Below are positions 15,897 to 24,988 of a DNA stretch of 64,000 bases, in pieces (positions within the stretch are counted from its first letter, which is position 1; each line of letters opens with the position of its first letter). A program made the position numbers and the translations under genes. Below the pieces are notes generated by a model. It worked only from the letters and a program-made list of their open reading frames with translations. It ran no database searches and was not told where the DNA came from. Source of the DNA: Asticcacaulis tiandongensis (GTDB lineage Bacteria; Pseudomonadota; Alphaproteobacteria; Caulobacterales; Caulobacteraceae); NCBI RefSeq assembly GCF_006475605.1, contig NZ_ML636837.1, forward strand, positions 624,584 through 688,583. The letters run 5' to 3'.

Positions 15897-17261
15897 ATGA
15901 GTAAGCTGTCATCCTTATTGCCGAAACTGATCCTGCCTGAGGGGGGGGCGCTGGTGCATGAGCGTCTGGCCGAGGCTTTGGCGGCGGCGATCCATGACGG
16001 GCGCTATAAGGCCGGAGATCGTCTGCCGACCCATCGGGAGCTGTCGCGTCATGCCGGGGTCTCTATCGGTTCGGTGACGCGGGCGATTGATCTTCTGACG
16101 CGGCGCGGGCTGGTGCGCGGTGAGGTCGGGCGGGGCACCTTTGTGAATGCCCTTCAGGCCAGTGGTGCCAGCGGTTTGCCGATTGATCTGACAATCAATA
16201 TGCCGCCGCCGGTGATTGATGAGGCGGTGTTTGCCGATGCCATGCACGATGCCCTCAGTCACGCCTTGCGGATTCCTTTGGCGGGTTATGCTGATTTTCG
16301 CGGTACTGACGCGCAACGTCAGGTCATGGCCGACTGGTTGAGTGCGGATCGTCTCAAGGTGTCGGCGGACGATATTTTGCTGACGGTGGGCGGGCAGCAG
16401 GCGGTGCATCTGGCCTTTGCCGACATTAAAGACCGGTCGCCGGTTATCCTGACGGAGGCGGCAACCTTTAGCGGGGCCATTGTGGCGGCAGCTAATCTTG
16501 GGGTCAGGTTTGATACGGTGGATCATGACGCCGACGGGATGCGGCCGGATGATCTTGAGCGGGCGATCAGGGCGACGGGGGCGCGGGCGATCTATACGGT
16601 GCCGGTCTGCCAGAACCCGTTCGGATTTGAAATGTCCGAAGCGCGCCGCCGCGATATTCTCAGGGTCTGCGAACGCCACGATGTGATGATTGTCGAAGAC
16701 GATATCTATGGTGTTTATGCGTTTAAGCAGAGTGCTACCTATAAGGCACTGGCGCCTGAGCGGGTCTATTATCTCACCAGCCTGTCGAAATGTCTGACGC
16801 CTCTGGTACGGTCAGGCGTGCTGGTCCCGCCGCCGGATCGACGGGCGGTCCTGACCCAGCGTATTCGTGCCGAGGTCTGGGGGGCGGCACCGGTGGCGAT
16901 TGAAACCGGATGTGCCCTTGTCCGTAACGGCGCTGCGGACACAGCGCGTACGCGCCTGAGGCAGGAGGCCAGGGCGCGCGTGCAATTATCTGCGGAAATA
17001 CTGGGGCTTAGGGAGGTAGCGATGCCCGAAGGGGCGCCACATATCTGGTTACCCATGCCCGCGCTTGAGGCCGAGCGTCTGGCACGCCGGTCGGCCGAGA
17101 ACGGTGTGCGGGTAACCCCGCCGGACAGTACCTTTGTCAAGGGCGATAAGGCCTGGGGGGTGCGGCTGTGTATCATGGCTCCGACGCAGCGTCAGGATGT
17201 GCAGCAGGCATTGAAGATCGTGGCCGAACTGATGCGCACGCCGGATGAGGTGTCTATTTAG
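15897..17261 (+). CDS. MocR-type transcriptional regulator (GntR wHTH fused to PLP aminotransferase domain)
   Basis: 454 aa from the ATG at 15897. The open frame reaches back to 15852, but that stretch encodes the operator-like palindrome and has no similarity. The N-terminal winged helix-turn-helix reads AGDRLPTHRELSRHAGVSIGS and RRGLVRGEVGRGTFV. The fold-type I aminotransferase domain has a PLP lysine in TSLSKCLTPLVRSG and the Asp in VEDDIYGVY. MocR proteins bind PLP and often a small amine, and control amine or vitamin genes. Likely targets are the membrane protein and cupin genes that follow, since they share its candidate binding site. The effector is unknown. Confidence 0.9.
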   Translation: MSKLSSLLPKLILPEGGALVHERLAEALAAAIHDGRYKAGDRLPTHRELSRHAGVSIGSVTRAIDLLTRRGLVRGEVGRGTFVNALQASGASGLPIDLTINMPPPVIDEAVFADAMHDALSHALRIPLAGYADFRGTDAQRQVMADWLSADRLKVSADDILLTVGGQQAVHLAFADIKDRSPVILTEAATFSGAIVAAANLGVRFDTVDHDADGMRPDDLERAIRATGARAIYTVPVCQNPFGFEMSEARRRDILRVCERHDVMIVEDDIYGVYAFKQSATYKALAPERVYYLTSLSKCLTPLVRSGVLVPPPDRRAVLTQRIRAEVWGAAPVAIETGCALVRNGAADTARTRLRQEARARVQLSAEILGLREVAMPEGAPHIWLPMPALEAERLARRSAENGVRVTPPDSTFVKGDKAWGVRLCIMAPTQRQDVQQALKIVAELMRTPDEVSI

Positions 17262-17285
17262 ATGGCGCTGGTGAGGCCAGTATGA

Positions 17286-17353
17286 AACCCTCCCGTCATT
17301 TAAGCCTTCGGCTCAAATGCCACCCTCCCGCAAGCAGGAGGGAGAAGAGGGTG
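17286..17353 (-). repeat. Dispersed two-hairpin intergenic repeat, divergent copy 2
   Basis: First stem ATTTAAGCC with GGCTCAAAT (one G-T wobble on one strand), second stem CCCTCC with GGAGGG, then AGAAGAGGGTG. It lies between the convergent MocR gene and the membrane protein gene, next to the latter's stop. It diverges from the other copies at its 3' end. Confidence 0.65.
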
Positions 17354-17357
17354 CGGC

Positions 17358-17894
17358 TTATGGTTTTGAATTTACGGCGGGGGCGACGATCAGTTTGAGC
17401 AGATAGACCGGTGCCAGCCACTGCCAGCCTGACTGAGGCATATAGGCCATGAGTATCAGACACAGGGCGCACAGGCCGAGGCTCAGGCCGCGCTTAAGCT
17501 GATCCGCTGAGGCGGCGACCAGAAGTGTGGCCGCAACGGCAGTGACCCATAACAATATGGCCTGTGGCCAGATGAGGCCCGGCAGGCAGGCGGCTGCGAT
17601 CAGCGGGTGGATATGCAGACAGGCAAAGCCCACGGGCCTGAGCGGGGCAGGCTCATGATCGGCGGCATGGCGCAGGCGTTCGTGGCGGGTGACGGCAATC
17701 ATACCGCCGCCCAGATCAAAGGCGAGAACCCACAGCAGGCCCCATTGCCAGAGCGCCGGTTCATAGCCCGCTGTCTTAAGGTTGAGGCTGGCCAGCACGG
17801 CGCAAATCGCGCCCACCGCCATGGCCGTCAGGCGAAAGCTGTGGGTTTTATGTGTGCCGAAAACGAAATGGCTCAGGGTGTTGGCGCCAGACAT
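17358..17894 (-). CDS. Multi-pass membrane protein of unknown function in the MocR locus
   Basis: 178 aa with about five or six hydrophobic helices (for example LTAMAVGAICAVLASL, LWQWGLLWVLAFDLGGGMIAV, HPLIAAACLPGLIWPQAILLWV, LSLGLCALCLILMAYM). A histidine-rich loop (TRHERLRHAADHEPAP) follows the second helix and further histidines (CLHIHPLI) open the third. I recognise no transporter family. It diverges from the cupin gene across a 93-bp gap holding three copies of the MocR half-site. This suggests a common regulon, perhaps uptake or sensing of the regulator's effector. Confidence 0.78.
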   Translation of the reverse strand: MSGANTLSHFVFGTHKTHSFRLTAMAVGAICAVLASLNLKTAGYEPALWQWGLLWVLAFDLGGGMIAVTRHERLRHAADHEPAPLRPVGFACLHIHPLIAAACLPGLIWPQAILLWVTAVAATLLVAASADQLKRGLSLGLCALCLILMAYMPQSGWQWLAPVYLLKLIVAPAVNSKP

Positions 17895-17908
17895 GGGATT
17901 ATCCGATA

Positions 17909-17948
17909 ATTGTATCTAATATTGCAGATACAATAATTATATTGTATT
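17909..17948. promoter_or_regulatory. Three-half-site operator cluster between membrane protein and cupin genes
   Basis: ATTGTATC (17909-17916), GATACAAT (17927-17934) and ATTGTATT (17941-17948). The last two are the same arms, in the same order, as the site before the MocR gene (spacer 6 bp here, 8 bp there). The first two form an exact inverted repeat with a 10-bp spacer. The cluster fills the AT-rich divergent promoter region. Confidence 0.6.
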
Positions 17949-17987
17949 TTTATTGTTAGAGTCAATCGAGAGAAAAAAGGGGGCGCT

Positions 17988-18455
17988 ATGTCGGGGTTAC
18001 GCGTGATCAAGGCTGCCGAGGCACCGTTACGGCAGAGGGCGTCAATCTATCCGCCTGAATTTGCCGTGCGGATGGCGGGGCGGGCCAAGCGGCCTTTGGG
18101 GGATTTGTTCGGACTTGGCAACTTCGGGGTCAACTATACGGAACTGAGGCCGGGCGCGGTGTCGGCCCTGGCGCACGCCCATAGCCGTCAGGATGAATTC
18201 ATTTATGTTCTGCAAGGGCAACTGGTTCTGGTCACCGATACGGTGGAGACGCTGATATGCGCCGGTGACTGCGCCGGATTTCCGGCGGGCGGGGATAGTC
18301 ATCATCTGGAGAACCGGTCAGATGAGATAGCGATCTATCTGGAGGTTGGGGACCGTACAGCGGGAGATGTCGTGACCTATCCGCAGGATGACCTTAAGGC
18401 CGTGAATGAGAGCGGGGTCTGGGTGTTTACGCGTAAGGACGGGACGCCGTTCTAA
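17988..18455 (+). CDS. Cupin-domain protein in the MocR locus
   Basis: 155 aa with one cupin beta-barrel. Motif 1 is HAHSRQDEFIYVLQGQ with the metal-binding His-His-Glu pattern plus G; motif 2 is AGDCAGFPAGGDSHHLENRS with the second His. Small single-domain cupins of this kind may be sugar or amine-compound isomerases, dioxygenases or ligand sensors, and no choice can be made here. A purine-rich AGAAAAAAGGGGG lies just upstream of the ATG as ribosome binding site. Its tail overlaps the convergent kinase gene by 4 bp. Confidence 0.85.
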   Translation: MSGLRVIKAAEAPLRQRASIYPPEFAVRMAGRAKRPLGDLFGLGNFGVNYTELRPGAVSALAHAHSRQDEFIYVLQGQLVLVTDTVETLICAGDCAGFPAGGDSHHLENRSDEIAIYLEVGDRTAGDVVTYPQDDLKAVNESGVWVFTRKDGTPF

Positions 18456-20095
18456 TCGTCTTTGCGCGGTCGCAGGAGCCAGATAAGGCCACCAATAATG
18501 ACCATGACCGCCAGTAAGCCTGTGACGCGAAAGCCAAACAGTTCGGGGCCTGTGTTCAGCAGACTGGGGGCCAGACCCAGGGCAAAGGCGGCAGCGATAA
18601 TCGCTACGCCCAGACGGGTGGCGGCGCGTTCAATATGTCGGCCTATGTGTTCAATGCCCTGAAGTTCGACGGCGGCGTGGATTTTGCCCTGACGCAGGCG
18701 GTGGATCAGCAGGCGCAGGGCCGACGGGGTTTCGCGCGCCAGACCATAGAGATCAAACGCGGCGTTTTGCGCCTGCCCGTTAAGGGCTTTCAGGCCGAAG
18801 CGCTGACGCAGGGTCTGGGTGACCAGCGGTGCGGAGGCCTTGATGATGTCGAAGTTGGGGTCAAGACGGTGCATAACGCCGTCAGCGGTAATCAGGCCTT
18901 TGAATAACAAAGCGAGATCGGACGGCATAACCAGTTCGTGCGTGCGGGCCAGTGTCATGAAATCGGTGACGGCCTGCGCCAGTTGCAGTGGGCCGGTCTT
19001 GAGTTTGACGACATAGGCTTCGGCGGCGGCTTCAAGGGCGCGCAGGTCGGTTTGGTCATTCGACCAGTCCAGCAGCACGGTGTTGAGTCCATCGGCATTG
19101 CCGCTGATCATGGCCGACAACAGGGTCAGAATCTGTTCGCGGCGGTTGGCCCCGAGCCGACCGACCATGCCGAAGTCAATGAAGCCAACGCGGTTATCGG
19201 GTAAGGCCCTGAGGTTGCCGGGGTGCGGATCGGCGTGGAACAGGCCGTCTATCAGGGCCATGTGCAAAAAGGCTTCGGCCCCGCGTTGGGCCAGTGTCGG
19301 GCCGCTCAGGCCCGCATCGGAAATGGCTTTGGCATCGGTGGGGGTGATGCCATTGACAAAGCCCTGAACCAGCAGGGTTTCGCCGCTATAGTCCCAGTAG
19401 ATCGGCGGGATTTCTATGTCAGGCTGATCTTTCAGGTTTTCGGCAATGGCTTCGCAATTGCGGCCTTCGGCGGTGAGGTCAAGCTCCTCATGCATGGCTT
19501 CGCTGAGGTGGCGAAGAATATCTTTGGGGCGAAAGCGCGCAACGTCAGGGTTTTCGTTTTCGATCAGGCCCGCGAGGTGGGACAGCAGTTTGAGGTCGGC
19601 TTCGACCTGCGGGCGCAGATTGGGGCGGCGGACCTTGACGATAACGTCTTCGCCAGTTTTCAGGCGGGCGCAATAGACCTGAGCGATGGAGCCTGCGGCC
19701 AGTGGGATGGGATCAAAGGTGGCAAAGACATCGGCGGGGGCGGCCCCGAGATCGGCCTCAACCTGCGTTTTCAGTTCTTCCCACGGGGCCGGGGTGACAT
19801 GGCTCTGGAGCTTTTCCAGTTCCTCAGTCCATTCGGGTGACAGGAGGTCAGCGCGGGTCGAAAGGATCTGGCCGAGTTTGATAAACACCGGCCCCAGTGC
19901 CTCAATGGTCAGGCGCAGGCGTTCGGGGGCGGTCAGGTCGTTTGTGGTATTGTCACGTTCAGAGGCGGCACCTTTGAGGAGGGCAGAGAGGCCAAGCCTG
20001 CGGGCAAGATCGTCTGCACCATACCGGATCAGGATGGCGGCGATTTCCCCAATGCGTTTACGATAGCGGGCGGCGATGACGGCGGTATCGAACAT
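18452..20095 (-). CDS. AarF/ABC1/UbiB-family protein kinase-like protein
   Basis: 547 aa from the ATG at 20095 (MFDTAVIAARYRKR). The family-specific KxGQ motif is in VFIKLGQILSTRADLLSPEW. The A-rich loop is AAGSIAQVYCARLKTGEDVIVKVRRP. The catalytic core is HADPHPGNLRALPDNRVGFIDFGMVG. The C-terminus has two hydrophobic helices (IIAAAFALGLAPSLL and LLAVMVIIGGLIWLL). UbiB-type members support ubiquinone synthesis. No ubiquinone genes are adjacent, so a UbiB role is inferred only from length and architecture. Confidence 0.88.
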   Translation of the reverse strand: MFDTAVIAARYRKRIGEIAAILIRYGADDLARRLGLSALLKGAASERDNTTNDLTAPERLRLTIEALGPVFIKLGQILSTRADLLSPEWTEELEKLQSHVTPAPWEELKTQVEADLGAAPADVFATFDPIPLAAGSIAQVYCARLKTGEDVIVKVRRPNLRPQVEADLKLLSHLAGLIENENPDVARFRPKDILRHLSEAMHEELDLTAEGRNCEAIAENLKDQPDIEIPPIYWDYSGETLLVQGFVNGITPTDAKAISDAGLSGPTLAQRGAEAFLHMALIDGLFHADPHPGNLRALPDNRVGFIDFGMVGRLGANRREQILTLLSAMISGNADGLNTVLLDWSNDQTDLRALEAAAEAYVVKLKTGPLQLAQAVTDFMTLARTHELVMPSDLALLFKGLITADGVMHRLDPNFDIIKASAPLVTQTLRQRFGLKALNGQAQNAAFDLYGLARETPSALRLLIHRLRQGKIHAAVELQGIEHIGRHIERAATRLGVAIIAAAFALGLAPSLLNTGPELFGFRVTGLLAVMVIIGGLIWLLRPRKDD

Positions 20096-20150
20096 GCCGT
20101 CATTTTTACGCACAAAAAATAAGTTGGATATGTGGCTTTGGGGCGATTGT

Positions 20151-20216
20151 AAGATACCCCACCACCCCGATCCTGACGGATCGCGGTCCCCCTCCCCGCC
20201 AAAGGCAGGGAGGAGT
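20151..20216 (-). repeat. Dispersed two-hairpin intergenic repeat, copy 3 (3' of pyk)
   Basis: Starts GATACCCCACCACCCC on the plus strand, first stem GATCC-TGAC-GGATC, then CCTCCCCGCC...GGCAGGGAGG. Its GGGAGG end lies 14 bp beyond the pyk stop. Confidence 0.75.
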
Positions 20217-20229
20217 GAACTATGGTTTT

Positions 20230-21711
20230 TTAGCTTGCAGGGGTATCATCAAGGAATTCCGGTTCCTCGATCTGGGTGCGGGTCACCTTGGCGACGCGCA
20301 GGGCATTGGTCGAACCTGATTTGCCGAACGGCATGCCGGCGACAATGACGATTTCCTGACCGGCTTCGGAAATACCTTCGGTGCGCGCGATCTTGGTGGC
20401 TACCTGTACGGTTTCAGACATCGAGTGTGTGACCGGCGCGGTTGAGGCATGAACGCCCCACGTTACCGCCAGACGGCGTGTGCTTTCGATGTTTGGCGAC
20501 AGGGCGAGGATAGGGGAGCTTGGGCGTTCGCGGGCCACGCGCAGCGCTGTGGCCGCGGAATTGGTCAGGGCGACAATGGCCGAGGCATTGATGGTCTGGG
20601 CTACCTGACGTGAGGCGGCGGCAATGGCGCCTGACATATTGGGCTCAGGCGCGGGGCGGCGTTCGTCGGTCTGCTTACGCCAGTCCTCGTCCTTTTCGAC
20701 GCGGGCGACGATGCGGTCCATGATGGTCACGGCCTCAATCGGGTACTGACCGGCAGCGGTTTCGGCGGACAGCATGACGGCGTCTGCGCCATCGAACACG
20801 GCAGTGGCTACGTCAGAGGCTTCGGCGCGGGTAGGCGTCGGGGCCGAGATCATCGATTCCAGCATCTGGGTCGCGACGATGACCGGCTTGCCCAGATTGC
20901 GGGCAGCCTTGATGATGCGCTTTTGCGCCAGAGGCACTTCTTCGGGCGGCAGTTCAACCCCAAGGTCACCGCGCGCCACCATTACGGCATCGGACAGGGC
21001 GAGGATTTCGTCGAGATTATCGAGTGCCTGAGGTTTTTCGAGTTTCGACAATACCCAGGCGCGGCCCTTGATGATTTCCTTGGCTTCAAGCACATCTTCG
21101 GGGCGCTGCACGAAGCTCAGGCCGATATATTCAACGCCACGTTCAAGCGCGAAATCGAGGTCGGCGCGGTCCTTTGTGGTCAGGGCCGGAATGGGCAGCA
21201 CTACGTCGGGGACATTGACGCCCTTACGGTCAGACAGGCGGCCGCCGTTGATGACCACGGTTTCCAGATGGTCTTCGCGCACATGGGTGACGCGCAGTTT
21301 CAGCTTGCCATCATCGAGCAGCAGGTGCGAACCGATCTGCGCGGCGGCGATAATTTCAGGGTGAGGCAGGCTGACGCGACGCACGTCGCCCGGTGTCGGG
21401 TTGAGGTCGAGGCGGAATTCCTGACCCTGATTGAGGACAACCGCGCCGCCCATAAAGCGGCCCACGCGCAGTTTTGGCCCCTGAACGTCGGCAAGGATGC
21501 CAATGGGGCGTTTTGTTTTTTCTTCAAGGGCGCGGATCAGGTCGATGTTACGCCCGTGATCTTCGTGGCTGCCGTGGGAGAAGTTGAGGCGGAAGACATC
21601 GGCTCCGGCCTGAAACAGCTGCGCCAGCATTTCGGCGTTGGAACTGGCGGGGCCAAGCGTGGCGACAAGCTTGGTGCGACGGCGACGTAAAATTTTCAAG
21701 GCTTCACTCAT
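20230..21711 (-). CDS. pyk: Pyruvate kinase
   Basis: Last step of glycolysis, phosphoenolpyruvate plus ADP to pyruvate plus ATP. 493 aa from the ATG at 21711 (MSEALKILRRRRTKLVATLGPASS). Substrate and metal-binding segments: RLNFSHGSHEDH, ADVQGPKLRVG, the ion-pair LSKLEKPQAL, VMVARGDLGVELP and ATQMLESMI...PTRAEASDVATAVFDGADAVMLSAETAAG. The C-terminal regulatory domain is present. The gene stands alone, with a repeat element on its 3' side. Confidence 0.96.
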   Translation of the reverse strand: MSEALKILRRRRTKLVATLGPASSNAEMLAQLFQAGADVFRLNFSHGSHEDHGRNIDLIRALEEKTKRPIGILADVQGPKLRVGRFMGGAVVLNQGQEFRLDLNPTPGDVRRVSLPHPEIIAAAQIGSHLLLDDGKLKLRVTHVREDHLETVVINGGRLSDRKGVNVPDVVLPIPALTTKDRADLDFALERGVEYIGLSFVQRPEDVLEAKEIIKGRAWVLSKLEKPQALDNLDEILALSDAVMVARGDLGVELPPEEVPLAQKRIIKAARNLGKPVIVATQMLESMISAPTPTRAEASDVATAVFDGADAVMLSAETAAGQYPIEAVTIMDRIVARVEKDEDWRKQTDERRPAPEPNMSGAIAAASRQVAQTINASAIVALTNSAATALRVARERPSSPILALSPNIESTRRLAVTWGVHASTAPVTHSMSETVQVATKIARTEGISEAGQEIVIVAGMPFGKSGSTNALRVAKVTRTQIEEPEFLDDTPAS

Positions 21712-21841
21712 AATAGGGGTGACGCCGCTGGCATTGTCAGGCACTGCGCCCTGTTTGTACAAGGTCTGGCCGATGCGGGTCGGTCATGTTGTTATCACCC
21801 TGACAAAACCCTGTTCCGCCCACAGGTCAAGTGAATTTTTA

Positions 21842-22303
21842 TTACCGCACAAGGCGTTCGATCAACTTCTGTGAGGCCTGATCGCAAAGTTTGTAAACGG
21901 CCTCGAAATCACGGGTGTCACCGTAATAGGGATCAGGCACATCGCGTTTTAAATCCTGCGCTTCTTCGAGGTAAAGGGCGACGCGTGAGGGATGGGTAAT
22001 CATGTGCAGGCGATTGATATCGATGACATTTTGCCGGTCAAGACCAAGGATAAGGTCGAAGCGTTCGAAATCTTCCATGCGCAGCTTACGGGCCTTCTGG
22101 GCGGAGATATCGACGCCGTAACGCGCGGCGACGGCGACGGAGCGATGGTCGGGGCCTTCGCCTTCGTGCCAGCCGCCGGTGCCTGCGGAATCGATCAGGA
22201 AACGGTCGGTGAGCTTAAGGCGTTCGACATGGTGGCGGAACAGGCCTTCGGCGAGGGGCGAGCGGCAGATATTACCAAGGCAGACAAACAGAACGGAGGT
22301 CAT
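21842..22303 (-). CDS. Low-molecular-weight protein tyrosine phosphatase
   Basis: 153 aa. The P-loop CX5R(S/T) is CLGNICRS at residues 8-15 and the general-acid loop is VPDPYYGD near 129. Bacterial members dephosphorylate tyrosine kinases of polysaccharide export or act on other targets; no kinase gene is adjacent. It diverges from nth across a 160-bp gap that contains repeat copy 4. Confidence 0.93.
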   Translation of the reverse strand: MTSVLFVCLGNICRSPLAEGLFRHHVERLKLTDRFLIDSAGTGGWHEGEGPDHRSVAVAARYGVDISAQKARKLRMEDFERFDLILGLDRQNVIDINRLHMITHPSRVALYLEEAQDLKRDVPDPYYGDTRDFEAVYKLCDQASQKLIERLVR

Positions 22304-22396
22304 CAGGTCTATTTAATATCCGTGAAGCGGGTGTGGGCAGTAGAGCATTTAAAAGTCAGTTGGCAAGCTGGCGGGGCTTTGGTGTAATAGCTTTTG

Positions 22397-22451
22397 CCCC
22401 CTCCGTCAGCGACTACGCGCTGACACCTCCCCCGCTTCGCAGAGGAGGATG
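22397..22451 (+). repeat. Dispersed two-hairpin intergenic repeat, copy 4 (5' of nth)
   Basis: CCCCCTCC, stem GTCAGCG with CGCTGAC, then ACCTCCCCC...AGAGGAGGATG. Unlike most copies, its GGAGG end faces a start codon: nth begins 13 bp downstream. Confidence 0.8.
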
Positions 22452-22463
22452 TTAAGGAAGACT

Positions 22464-23123
22464 ATGTCAAAACCTGCCTCTGAATTGATCGACCGTCTGT
22501 TTACGCGTTTCGAGGCGGCCAGCCCCGATCCGAAAACCGAGCTGAATTTCGTCAATCCGTTTACCCTTGTGGTGGCGGTGGCGATTTCGGCACAGACGAC
22601 GGATGTGGCGGTCAACAAGGCGACGAAGCCTCTGTTTGAAATCGCCTATAATCCGTTTGATATGGTGGCGCTGGGGGAGGAGCGGCTGATGGAGATGATT
22701 TCGTCCATCGGGCTTTTTCGTAACAAGGCGAAGAATGTCATTAAGCTGTCGCAGATACTGATTGATCAGTATGGCGGGCAGGTGCCGCTCAATCGTGAGG
22801 CGCTACAGGCCTTACCCGGTGTCGGGCGCAAGACGGCCAGTGTCGTACTGAATGAACTGGGCATTGAGCCGTCGATTGCGGTCGATACCCATGTGTTTCG
22901 TGTCTCGCATCGCTTAGGCATTTCCGATGCCCTGACGCCTGACAAGACCGAGGCGCAATTGATGGCCATTATTCCCGATAAATGGCTGACGCGGGCGCAT
23001 CACTGGCTGATTTTGCACGGACGTTATGTCTGTCTGGCGCGCCGCCCGAAATGCGAGGTCTGTATTGTTGCCGATCTCTGTCCGAAGATCGGGGTTGAAA
23101 GCGGTGTCGTGTTTAAGCCTTGA
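22464..23123 (+). CDS. nth: Endonuclease III
   Basis: Base-excision repair glycosylase/AP lyase for oxidised pyrimidines. 219 aa from the ATG at 22464, preceded by AAGGAAG. The helix-hairpin-helix LPGVGRKTASVV carries the catalytic Lys and VDTHVFRVSHRLG the catalytic Asp. The C-terminal [4Fe-4S] cysteines follow the C-x6-C-x2-C-x5-C pattern (CLARRPKCEVCIVADLC). All key residues are present. Confidence 0.96.
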   Translation: MSKPASELIDRLFTRFEAASPDPKTELNFVNPFTLVVAVAISAQTTDVAVNKATKPLFEIAYNPFDMVALGEERLMEMISSIGLFRNKAKNVIKLSQILIDQYGGQVPLNREALQALPGVGRKTASVVLNELGIEPSIAVDTHVFRVSHRLGISDALTPDKTEAQLMAIIPDKWLTRAHHWLILHGRYVCLARRPKCEVCIVADLCPKIGVESGVVFKP

Positions 23124-23195
23124 GGTTTGTGGCCCAAAAGGCTAAACCCGCCTCAAACTTTCCTTATCAGTATGTAAAGGGTGCGGCAGAAACTC

Positions 23196-24863
23196 ATGGC
23201 GCAACAATATATCTTTCAGATGCAGGGCCTGACCAAGCATTACCCCGGTGGTAAGAAGGTCTTTGAAAACATCTGGCTCTCTTTCTATTCCGACGCCAAG
23301 ATTGGTGTGGTCGGGGTCAACGGGTCGGGTAAATCGACCCTGCTCAAGATCATGGCCGGTATCGACAAGGAGTTCTCCGGTGAGGCGCGTGCCGCCGAAG
23401 GCACCAAGATGGGCTACCTGCAACAGGAGCCGCATCTCGACGATTCCAAGACCGTCTGGGAAAACGTCATCGACTGGTGCGAGGAAAAGAAGATCGTTGA
23501 TCGCTTCAACGAAGTCGCCATGCAGATGGGCGAAGAATATTCCGACGAGTTGATGGAAGAAATGAACAGCCTTCAGGAAATCATCGATGCCGGTGACCTG
23601 TGGGACATCGACAGCCGCATCGAAATGGCCATGGACGCTCTGCGCTGTCCGCCAAACGATTCCGCTGTCACCAAGCTGTCGGGCGGTGAAAAGCGCCGCG
23701 TGGCTCTGGCGCGGCTTCTGCTGTCGAAGCCTGATATGCTGCTGCTTGACGAACCGACCAACCACCTTGATGCGGAATCGGTGGCCTGGTTGCAGCACCA
23801 TCTGGAAAACTTCCCCGGCTGTGTGATCCTTGTGACCCACGATCGTTACTTCCTTGATCAGGTGACCAAGTGGACGCTTGAGCTCGATCGCGGCAAGGGT
23901 GTGCCTTACGAGGGCAACTATTCCGGCTGGCTTGAGCAAAAGCAAAAGCGCGTGGTGCAGGAACAGTCCGAATCCGAGGCGCGTCAACGGGCGCTCACCA
24001 AGGAACTGGAGTGGGTGCGTTCGGGTGCCAAGGCCCGTCAGTCGAAATCCAAGGCCCGTCTGGCGGCCTATGATGACATGGTGCGCGAACAGGAAAATTC
24101 GCGTCAGGCGCAGTCCTTTGCCACGATCCAGATTCCGCCGGGGCCACGCCTTGGCAATCTCGTGCTTGAGGTCGAAGGCCTTGAGAAGGAATTTGGCGAA
24201 AAGGTTCTGTTCAAAGACCTGAGCTTCCGTCTGCCGCCCAATGGCATTGTCGGGATTATCGGGCCGAACGGTGCGGGTAAGTCGACCCTGTTCAAGCTGA
24301 TTACCGGCGTTGAAAAACCCGATGCCGGTACCATCAAGCTCGGTGAAACCGTAAAGCTTGCCTATGTCGATCAGTCGCGTGACGATCTGAATCCCGATCA
24401 TACCGTGTGGCAGGCCATTTCCGGCGGCACAGACATCATGGTGGTCGGCAAGAAGGAAATCAACTCGCGCGCCTATGTCGGCGGGTTCAACTTCAAGGGC
24501 GGCGATCAGCAGAAAAAGGTCGGGCTTCTGTCCGGTGGGGAACGCAACCGCGTGCACCTGGCCAAGACGCTGGCCTCTGGCGGTAACGTCATTCTGCTCG
24601 ATGAACCGACCAACGATCTGGATATCGAAACCTTGCAGGCCCTTGAAGAGGCGCTGGAGGAATTCGCCGGTTGCGCCGTGGTCATCAGCCACGACCGCTG
24701 GTTCCTTGACCGTCTGGCGACGCACATTCTGGCGTTTGAGGGTGACTCACACGTCGAATGGTTCGAAGGTAACTTCGAGATGTATGAAGAGGACAAGAAG
24801 CGCCGTCTGGGGGTCGATAGTCTCATTCCGAAGCGTATCAAGTTCCAGAAGTTTGCCCGCTAA
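23196..24863 (+). CDS. ettA: Energy-dependent translational throttle protein EttA
   Basis: ABC-F ATPase that binds the ribosomal E site and, in E. coli, gates the first elongation step according to the ATP/ADP ratio. 555 aa from the ATG at 23196 ([20 protein letters not shown]). Two ABC domains: Walker A GVNGSGKS (40-47) and GPNGAGKS; signatures [15 protein letters not shown] and [15 protein letters not shown]; Walker [16 protein letters not shown] and [15 protein letters not shown] basic linker lies between (around 240-310, [16 protein letters not shown]). The C-terminal [15 protein letters not shown] is typical of EttA. Confidence 0.96.
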   Translation: MAQQYIFQMQGLTKHYPGGKKVFENIWLSFYSDAKIGVVGVNGSGKSTLLKIMAGIDKEFSGEARAAEGTKMGYLQQEPHLDDSKTVWENVIDWCEEKKIVDRFNEVAMQMGEEYSDELMEEMNSLQEIIDAGDLWDIDSRIEMAMDALRCPPNDSAVTKLSGGEKRRVALARLLLSKPDMLLLDEPTNHLDAESVAWLQHHLENFPGCVILVTHDRYFLDQVTKWTLELDRGKGVPYEGNYSGWLEQKQKRVVQEQSESEARQRALTKELEWVRSGAKARQSKSKARLAAYDDMVREQENSRQAQSFATIQIPPGPRLGNLVLEVEGLEKEFGEKVLFKDLSFRLPPNGIVGIIGPNGAGKSTLFKLITGVEKPDAGTIKLGETVKLAYVDQSRDDLNPDHTVWQAISGGTDIMVVGKKEINSRAYVGGFNFKGGDQQKKVGLLSGGERNRVHLAKTLASGGNVILLDEPTNDLDIETLQALEEALEEFAGCAVVISHDRWFLDRLATHILAFEGDSHVEWFEGNFEMYEEDKKRRLGVDSLIPKRIKFQKFAR

Positions 24864-24892
24864 CAGGGTCGCGGACCCTGTACCCGTTTTTT
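24863..24892 (+). terminator. Candidate intrinsic terminator overlapping the ettA stop codon
   Basis: ACAGGGTC and GACCCTGT pair perfectly around GCG, starting at the last base of the ettA stop. Five bases later comes a run of six T. The spacing between stem and T run is longer than ideal, so the second terminator at 24950 may do most of the work. Confidence 0.55.
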
Positions 24893-24949
24893 GGAGCGGG
24901 TTGCAGGCGCTTCATGCGTCATATCCAGCGTGAGTGCGTGATGAATAGT

Positions 24950-24983
24950 AAAAAAGCACCGGTGTTAAGGCCGGTGCTTTTTT
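24950..24983. terminator. Bidirectional intrinsic terminator between ettA and the RND permease gene
   Basis: Six A, then GCACCGG, an 8-nt loop, CCGGTGC and six T. The stem is perfect, and the A and T runs make it functional on both strands. It sits between two convergent genes, 6 bp from the permease stop. Confidence 0.93.
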
Positions 24984-24988
24984 GCGTC

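Noticed and set aside
23142-24725. Long minus-strand frame of 527 codons opposite ettA
   Set aside because: ettA is complete and has all ABC-F motifs on the plus strand; the antisense frame has no domain and follows its codon pattern.
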